DNA of 8,980 nucleotides from CBDUSL01 sp965370265 (lineage in GTDB: Bacteria > Patescibacteriota > Patescibacteriia > JAXHNJ01). The notes beneath the pieces are model-generated. The model was given only the letters and a program-made list of their open reading frames with translations. It was not told the origin of the DNA and did no database searches. The stretch is from contig CBDUSL010000028.1 in assembly GCA_965370265.1 (NCBI GenBank), forward strand, positions 1-8,980, written 5' to 3'. This document shows positions 4,968 through 8,980 of the stretch, piece by piece (positions within the stretch are counted from its first letter, which is position 1; each line of letters starts with the position of its first letter). Made by a program: the position numbers and the translations under genes.

Positions 4968-7658
4968 TTAGGCGTTTCGGCCGTGGCAGTGTTTATACTT
5001 GATAGGTTTACCGTTATCTTTTTTCGCTCCGCAAGGACAGGGATCATTCCGGCCTACTTTTTTACCTGATTCATTTTTGGGTTTTAGCGGTACACGATCT
5101 TTTTTATCCTGCTCTTGAGCATTTTTGGCTGGCGCCTGCACGGTCATCCTTTCTCTTTGCATGGGGGAAGAAACTAAGTTCTGGGCTAAAGGTATTTTGT
5201 AGATAGAATAAACAATATTATTATTAATACTGCTCATTAAATCATTAAATATTTGATATGCTTCTTTTTTGTATTCAACCAGAGGATCCTGCTGCCCATA
5301 GCCACGCAATCCGATTCCAGTTCTAAGATGTGACATCTGATCAAGATGTTCTATCCAAAGAGTATCCATAGTCCGGAGAATAATACCACGAGTTATCTGA
5401 TGAAGTTTTTCTTCCGATTCAAAACTATTAATCATATGGTCGTAAGAATTATTGGCTAATTCGGTCAAATATTTAATAATGACTGTTCTTGCTTCAGCAT
5501 CCTGTTTTTTATCGCCGGCTGTTTTTGTAATATCGTCCATTTTAATCCTGGATTCAATCGGAATAGGAAAAATAGTGTCAGTCACTTCAAATATTTCGTC
5601 GATATTCCAGATGCCTTCATCTTCAGCGGCGGTATGAAAAAGAACAACTCGACCTATTTCCTCTTCCACCATTTCAATTACTTTTTTTCTTATGCCAGCT
5701 GGCTTACTCTCTAAAAATTCTTTCCTTTTTCTATAAATAACATCCCTGTGTTTATTCATTACATCGTCATACTCAACCAAATGTTTTCTAATATCAAAGT
5801 TTCTGCCTTCTACTTTTTTCTGGGCTGATTCTATGGAGCGGGAAATCATCCTGTTTTCAATCGGCATATCTTCGGGTACTCCCAGCCGGTCCATGACCGA
5901 TTTCATCCGGTCCGATCCAAAAATTCTCATCAAGTCATCATCAAGTGAAATAAAAAACTGGGAAGAACCCGGATCTCCCTGGCGTCCGGAACGGCCTCTA
6001 AGCTGATTGTCAATTCTCCTTGACTCGTGCCTTTCTGTCCCAATTACCTTGAGTCCGCCCGCCTCTTTTACTTTGGCCGCTTCTTCTTTACTGAAAGGAT
6101 GTCCGCCCAGGACAATATCCACTCCCCGTCCGGCCATATTGGTAGCCACGGTCACCCCGCCAACTTGTCCGGCCTGGGATATTATTTGGGCTTCTTTTTC
6201 GTGGTTTTTAGCGTTTAATAAATTATGAGGAATTCCCTCCCTTTCCAGTAGTTCTCCCAGGAGTTCATTTTTTTCAATAGAAATAGTCCCGACTAAAATC
6301 GGCTGGCCTAGTTCATGACATTTTTTTATTTCCCTGACAATGGCAATCATTTTGCCTTTTTCATTTTTATAAATACTGTCGTTTAAATCCTCTCTAACCA
6401 TCGGTTTATTGGTCGGTACAACCATTACCTCCAACTCGTATATCTTATGGAATTCCTCCGCTTCGGAGGCGGCGGTACCGGTCATCCCGGAGAGTTTTTC
6501 GTATAAACGGAAATAGTTTTGAAAAGATATAGTGGCTAATGTTTCACTTTCCTTTTTGATCTCCACCCCTTCCTTGGCTTCTATGGCCTGATGGAGTCCT
6601 TCAGAAAACCGCCTTCCAAACATCAACCGGCCGGTAAATTCGTCAACAATCACTACTTCACCATCTTTAACCACATAATCCCGGTCTTTTTTGAACAAGG
6701 CGTGAGCTTTTAAGGCTTGCTCGATATGGTGGACCATTTCGATACCACCAGCCTGATATATATTATCCATGCCTAGCCAATTTTCTATTTTACCAATCCC
6801 CTCTTCGGTCAAAGTAGATGCTTTCATTTTTTCGTCTATATTAAAATCGGGGCCTTCTTCAAGGCGAGGGATAAGCTGAGCAAATTTGTAGTACTTTTCC
6901 GTGGATTCTTCCGCCGGAGCAGAAATAATAAGGGGAGTTCTTGCTTCATCAATCAAAATACTGTCCACTTCATCAACAATCGCGTAATGAAGGGGCCTCT
7001 GAGACATAAATTGAAAATCAGGCACCATATTATCCCTTAAAAAATCAAAGCCAAACTCGTTATTTGTGCCGTAAGTAATATCGGCCTCATAAGCTTCTTT
7101 GCGGGTAACCGGTTTTAAATGTTTGAGTTTTTCATCAAACGCCTGGTCATTAATATATTCCGAATCATAAATAAAAGCTTCTTCGTGAACGATCGCGGCC
7201 ACCGACACCCCAAGAAGATTATAGACTGGACCCATCCATCCGCAATCGCGTTGGGCCAAATAATCATTTACCGTTACCAAGTGACAGCCCTTTCCGGTTA
7301 AAGCGTTTAAATACATGGGCAAAGTAGCGACCAAAGTCTTACCCTCACCGGTTTTCATTTCGGCAATCTTGCCCTGGTGCATAACTATTCCGCCGACAAG
7401 TTGGACATCAAAATGGCGCATACCAACTGTTCTTTTGGCCACTTCTCTTACACAAGCAAAAGCTTCCGGCATTATTTCTTCCATCTTTGCCGGATCTTTT
7501 TGAATAATTTTTTTGTACTCTTCCGTTTTTTTGGCGAAATCTTCGTCTTTGAATTTCTGTATTTTATTCTCCAGCTGATTTATCTGGTCAACCATTGGCT
7601 GAAGCTTAGTTACGGATTTTTCATTGGCGTCGCCAAACAGCTTTTTGAATATGGACAT
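4968..7658 (-). CDS. secA: Preprotein translocase ATPase SecA
   Basis: SecA is the ATP-driven motor that pushes preproteins through SecYEG. The 896-residue protein is full length. Visible parts in order are VGMRHFDVQLVGG (78-90); Walker A MKTGEGKT (101-108); TYGTNNEFGFDFLRDNM (195-211); Walker B and DEAD-like VDEVDSILIDEARTPLI (228-244); the preprotein-binding region (about 240-380); ISFQNYFRLYEKLSGMTGTA (377-396); second helicase domain with TNMAGRGVDIVLGG (506-519); TERHESRRIDNQLRGRSGRQ (541-560); and helical scaffold and wing domains with WIEHLDQMSHLRTGI (768-782). The C-terminal SEC-C zinc module starts at VGRNDPCPCG (868-877), with ligands C874, C876, C891 and H892. An extra AKKDNGKPI stretch lies between the CPC and CH pairs. 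The ATG follows the stop codon of the upstream Nudix-DUF1893 gene with no gap and has no clear ribosome binding site, so coupled translation is likely. No secA promoter is seen in the window. The probable terminator is at 4782-4813. Confidence 0.98.
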   Translation of the reverse strand: MSIFKKLFGDANEKSVTKLQPMVDQINQLENKIQKFKDEDFAKKTEEYKKIIQKDPAKMEEIMPEAFACVREVAKRTVGMRHFDVQLVGGIVMHQGKIAEMKTGEGKTLVATLPMYLNALTGKGCHLVTVNDYLAQRDCGWMGPVYNLLGVSVAAIVHEEAFIYDSEYINDQAFDEKLKHLKPVTRKEAYEADITYGTNNEFGFDFLRDNMVPDFQFMSQRPLHYAIVDEVDSILIDEARTPLIISAPAEESTEKYYKFAQLIPRLEEGPDFNIDEKMKASTLTEEGIGKIENWLGMDNIYQAGGIEMVHHIEQALKAHALFKKDRDYVVKDGEVVIVDEFTGRLMFGRRFSEGLHQAIEAKEGVEIKKESETLATISFQNYFRLYEKLSGMTGTAASEAEEFHKIYELEVMVVPTNKPMVREDLNDSIYKNEKGKMIAIVREIKKCHELGQPILVGTISIEKNELLGELLEREGIPHNLLNAKNHEKEAQIISQAGQVGGVTVATNMAGRGVDIVLGGHPFSKEEAAKVKEAGGLKVIGTERHESRRIDNQLRGRSGRQGDPGSSQFFISLDDDLMRIFGSDRMKSVMDRLGVPEDMPIENRMISRSIESAQKKVEGRNFDIRKHLVEYDDVMNKHRDVIYRKRKEFLESKPAGIRKKVIEMVEEEIGRVVLFHTAAEDEGIWNIDEIFEVTDTIFPIPIESRIKMDDITKTAGDKKQDAEARTVIIKYLTELANNSYDHMINSFESEEKLHQITRGIILRTMDTLWIEHLDQMSHLRTGIGLRGYGQQDPLVEYKKEAYQIFNDLMSSINNNIVYSIYKIPLAQNLVSSPMQRERMTVQAPAKNAQEQDKKDRVPLKPKNESGKKVGRNDPCPCGAKKDNGKPIKYKHCHGRNA

Positions 7659-8555
7659 CTATATTTTATTTTTAGCTAATTTGTAAAAACTTTCCGGATT
7701 TTTACCGCGGGCTAATTTCTCAAAAGGGCATACCTTTCGCCCTTTTTCACCCTTGATATAATTAACTCGTTTTTTAAATTGATAATAAACTTTATATTTC
7801 TTAAATACTTTTTCCGCTTCCCTGCTCCCTACCAGGGCATGGACTTCACCTACCCTGCCATAAACCAGAAGAAGAGCGGCCGCTCTTCCCATTACTTTAT
7901 CAAAAATAATCTTATATTTCAAGGGCTCACTTTTTTGTTTTAAAAGCCTTACAATTGGTTTAATACCTTTATCTTTTGATTTATGAATAATTTTATTTTC
8001 CCAAAGAATCCATAAACTATCCTTAGATTTTTCAAATCTACTAAATAATCCCTTTTGTTCTTTTCTGTAATCGTTATAAAACTTGTGAGCAAATTTATTT
8101 GGGGGAGTTAAATTCATGCGTCTAAGTTGGTGCTCGGAAAAATAACCATGCTTTGTGTGTTCTTTAGAAATTTTATAAGGAGCAGAACTTCTTATTAAAT
8201 AAAGGTTAACCATTTCGTTAACCAATAAATTTTTAATAATAAACTTATATTTTGGTTTTTTTATTAGTTCAAATTGATCTATAACCACATTTACCTTCAG
8301 TTCCTCTTTCATACCTCTTTTGGCGGCCATAATGTAACTTTCTCCAGACTTAGGATGCTCCCCCATTGCCCCCCAGAGATTAGCGTGTACCTTTTTGTCA
8401 GGACTTCTTTTGGCCGCAAAAAACCTTCCCTCATGATTAATAATTAATACATGGGTAGAACGGTGCCATAAACCTTTTTCAAATATTATATTTCTGTATT
8501 CTTGGCCTATTACTTTATTTTTGGCATTTACAACATCTAATATTTCGCTTCTCAT
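7659..8555 (-). CDS. Fusion of a degenerate Nudix domain and a DUF1893 domain
   Basis: A 298-residue two-domain protein. Residues 1-165 look like a Nudix domain of the type related to isopentenyl-diphosphate isomerase: EILDVVNAKNKVIGQEYRN (4-22), GLWHRSTHVLII (28-39), FFAAKRSPDKKVHANLWGAM (45-64). The Nudix box at 66-88 is altered: E66 replaces the first Gly, G81 replaces the Glu of the RE pair, and K87 replaces the last Gly, while E72, R80, E84 and E85 remain. Activity is therefore doubtful or changed. Residues about 179-297 match by eye DUF1893 (the TM1506-like, deaminase-fold family of unknown function): SLWILWENKIIHKSKDKGIKP (180-200 region), DKVMGRAAALLLVYG (219-233), VHALVGSREA (238-247) and VCPFEKL (275-281). 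The ATG overlaps the upstream S-component stop by 4 nt (ATGA), and secA starts directly after its TAG. No function is assigned; it may be a sensor or a nucleotide-modifying enzyme. Confidence 0.85.
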   Translation of the reverse strand: MRSEILDVVNAKNKVIGQEYRNIIFEKGLWHRSTHVLIINHEGRFFAAKRSPDKKVHANLWGAMGEHPKSGESYIMAAKRGMKEELKVNVVIDQFELIKKPKYKFIIKNLLVNEMVNLYLIRSSAPYKISKEHTKHGYFSEHQLRRMNLTPPNKFAHKFYNDYRKEQKGLFSRFEKSKDSLWILWENKIIHKSKDKGIKPIVRLLKQKSEPLKYKIIFDKVMGRAAALLLVYGRVGEVHALVGSREAEKVFKKYKVYYQFKKRVNYIKGEKGRKVCPFEKLARGKNPESFYKLAKNKI

Positions 8556-8980
8556 GCCTTTATATATTTTCTGACCAAACGGACCAAAAATGGGATTAAA
8601 GCCAGTTGTAGAGTTATTCCGACTATTCCCAGTTTTAAGGCCTGAAAAAAATAAACGGTCGGACTTGTACTTAGTAATACCCAGACACCAAAAAATAAGA
8701 CAACTCTTCCCAAGACCATCGCCAGAATTATAGCCGTAAAAGTATTTATTCCTTTCTCTTTTAATAAACCGGCAAAAAAACCATAAGCGGCAATTTCTAA
8801 AGTCATCAAGGGAATAAGGGCTATAGGAGGCATCCCGGAAAGACCAAAGCTGACTATAGGACTAATAGCCCCAACGACTAACCCTGTTTTCCAGCCAAAA
8901 ATGAGCCCGGCCGCTAAAACAAAAAAATGCATCGGAAGAAAAATTGGGCCGGCCAGATGATATTGATGAGCAAGCAGAGG
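8552..8980 (-). CDS. ECF-type transporter S component (5' end outside window)
   Basis: S components are the small membrane proteins that bind a vitamin or similar substrate and work with an ECF energy module (EcfT and two ATPases). The frame stays open to the window edge, giving 142 residues; the ATG at 8930-8932 is internal. Conserved S-component sequence continues upstream of it: LAGPIFLPMHFFVLAAG (9-25 of the visible part). Then come GWKTGLVVGAISPIVSFGLSG (29-49), GMPP (49-52), and LEIAAYGFFAGLL (61-73). Hydrophobic segments lie at about 12-28, 33-47, 54-73, 81-104 and 112-134, and the protein ends in a basic tail (RLVRKYIKA). The substrate cannot be told. No ECF module gene is in the window, so it would rely on a module encoded elsewhere. 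It overlaps the Nudix-DUF1893 start by 4 nt and leads the operon ending in secA. Confidence 0.85.
   Translation of the reverse strand, partial: PLLAHQYHLAGPIFLPMHFFVLAAGLIFGWKTGLVVGAISPIVSFGLSGMPPIALIPLMTLEIAAYGFFAGLLKEKGINTFTAIILAMVLGRVVLFFGVWVLLSTSPTVYFFQALKLGIVGITLQLALIPFLVRLVRKYIKA

Noticed and set aside
8930..8932. ATG as the start of the S component.
   Set aside because: Family-typical residues (LAGPIFLP) continue in frame upstream to the window edge, so the true start is outside.
1..8980. UGA recoding as in Gracilibacteria or Absconditabacteria.
   Set aside because: The S component ends at TGA right where the domain ends and in an ATGA overlap, and conserved glycines use GGN codons.
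1..8980. CRISPR arrays, tRNA or rRNA genes, transposases, phage genes, toxin-antitoxin pairs.
   Set aside because: No regularly spaced direct repeats, cloverleaf patterns or matching protein motifs were seen on either strand.

Overview
The window looks like a stretch of a small AT-rich bacterial genome, most likely Candidate Phyla Radiation / Patescibacteria (Parcubacteria-like). This is an inference from the gene set: a Gmad2-type membrane protein, an FG-GAP-like propeller fused to an L,D-transpeptidase, an orphan ECF-type S component, a Nudix-DUF1893 fusion and a SecD with a parvulin insert. No rRNA or marker protein here fixes the taxonomy. TAA, TAG and TGA all act as stops, so the standard bacterial code fits. 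Every gene is on the minus strand, and strong Shine-Dalgarno sites are scarce.

Read in transcription order (from high to low coordinates), the first block is a close-packed operon. It starts with the 3' part of an ECF-type S component (8552-8980, running off the edge). A Nudix-DUF1893 fusion (7659-8555) follows with an ATGA overlap. Full-length secA (4968-7658) begins directly after that gene's stop codon.

A 355-base gene-free stretch (4613-4967) follows. It holds a decayed second SEC-C zinc-binding tail (4847-4913), a hairpin (4782-4813), a strong promoter abutting the hairpin (4753-4781), and a leader of roughly 110-135 nt with an 11-bp perfect inverted repeat set in A-rich (AAAAAC)n sequence. 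The leader feeds a secreted six-repeat propeller/L,D-transpeptidase (3191-4612), which ends at a clean intrinsic terminator (3155-3183).

Next is a three-gene cluster: a Gmad2-type membrane-anchored protein (2638-3126), a Nudix hydrolase (2214-2648) and an AlkD-like DNA glycosylase (1516-2214). These overlap by 11 and 1 nt. A small terminator (1462-1489) separates them from secD (1-1421), whose 3' end is outside the window. The promoters of the Gmad2-type gene and of secD lie so close to their ATGs that both mRNAs are predicted to be leaderless or nearly so.

Functionally the window combines protein export (SecA motor, SecD with its own apparent peptidyl-prolyl isomerase domain), envelope building (L,D-transpeptidase, Gmad2-type protein), nutrient uptake (S component) and housecleaning or repair (two Nudix proteins, AlkD). 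I found no CRISPR array, tRNA, rRNA, transposase or phage gene. The most unusual items are the apparently permuted parvulin insert in SecD, the SEC-C ghost behind secA, the degenerate Nudix box in the DUF1893 fusion, and the leader inverted repeat before the transpeptidase gene.
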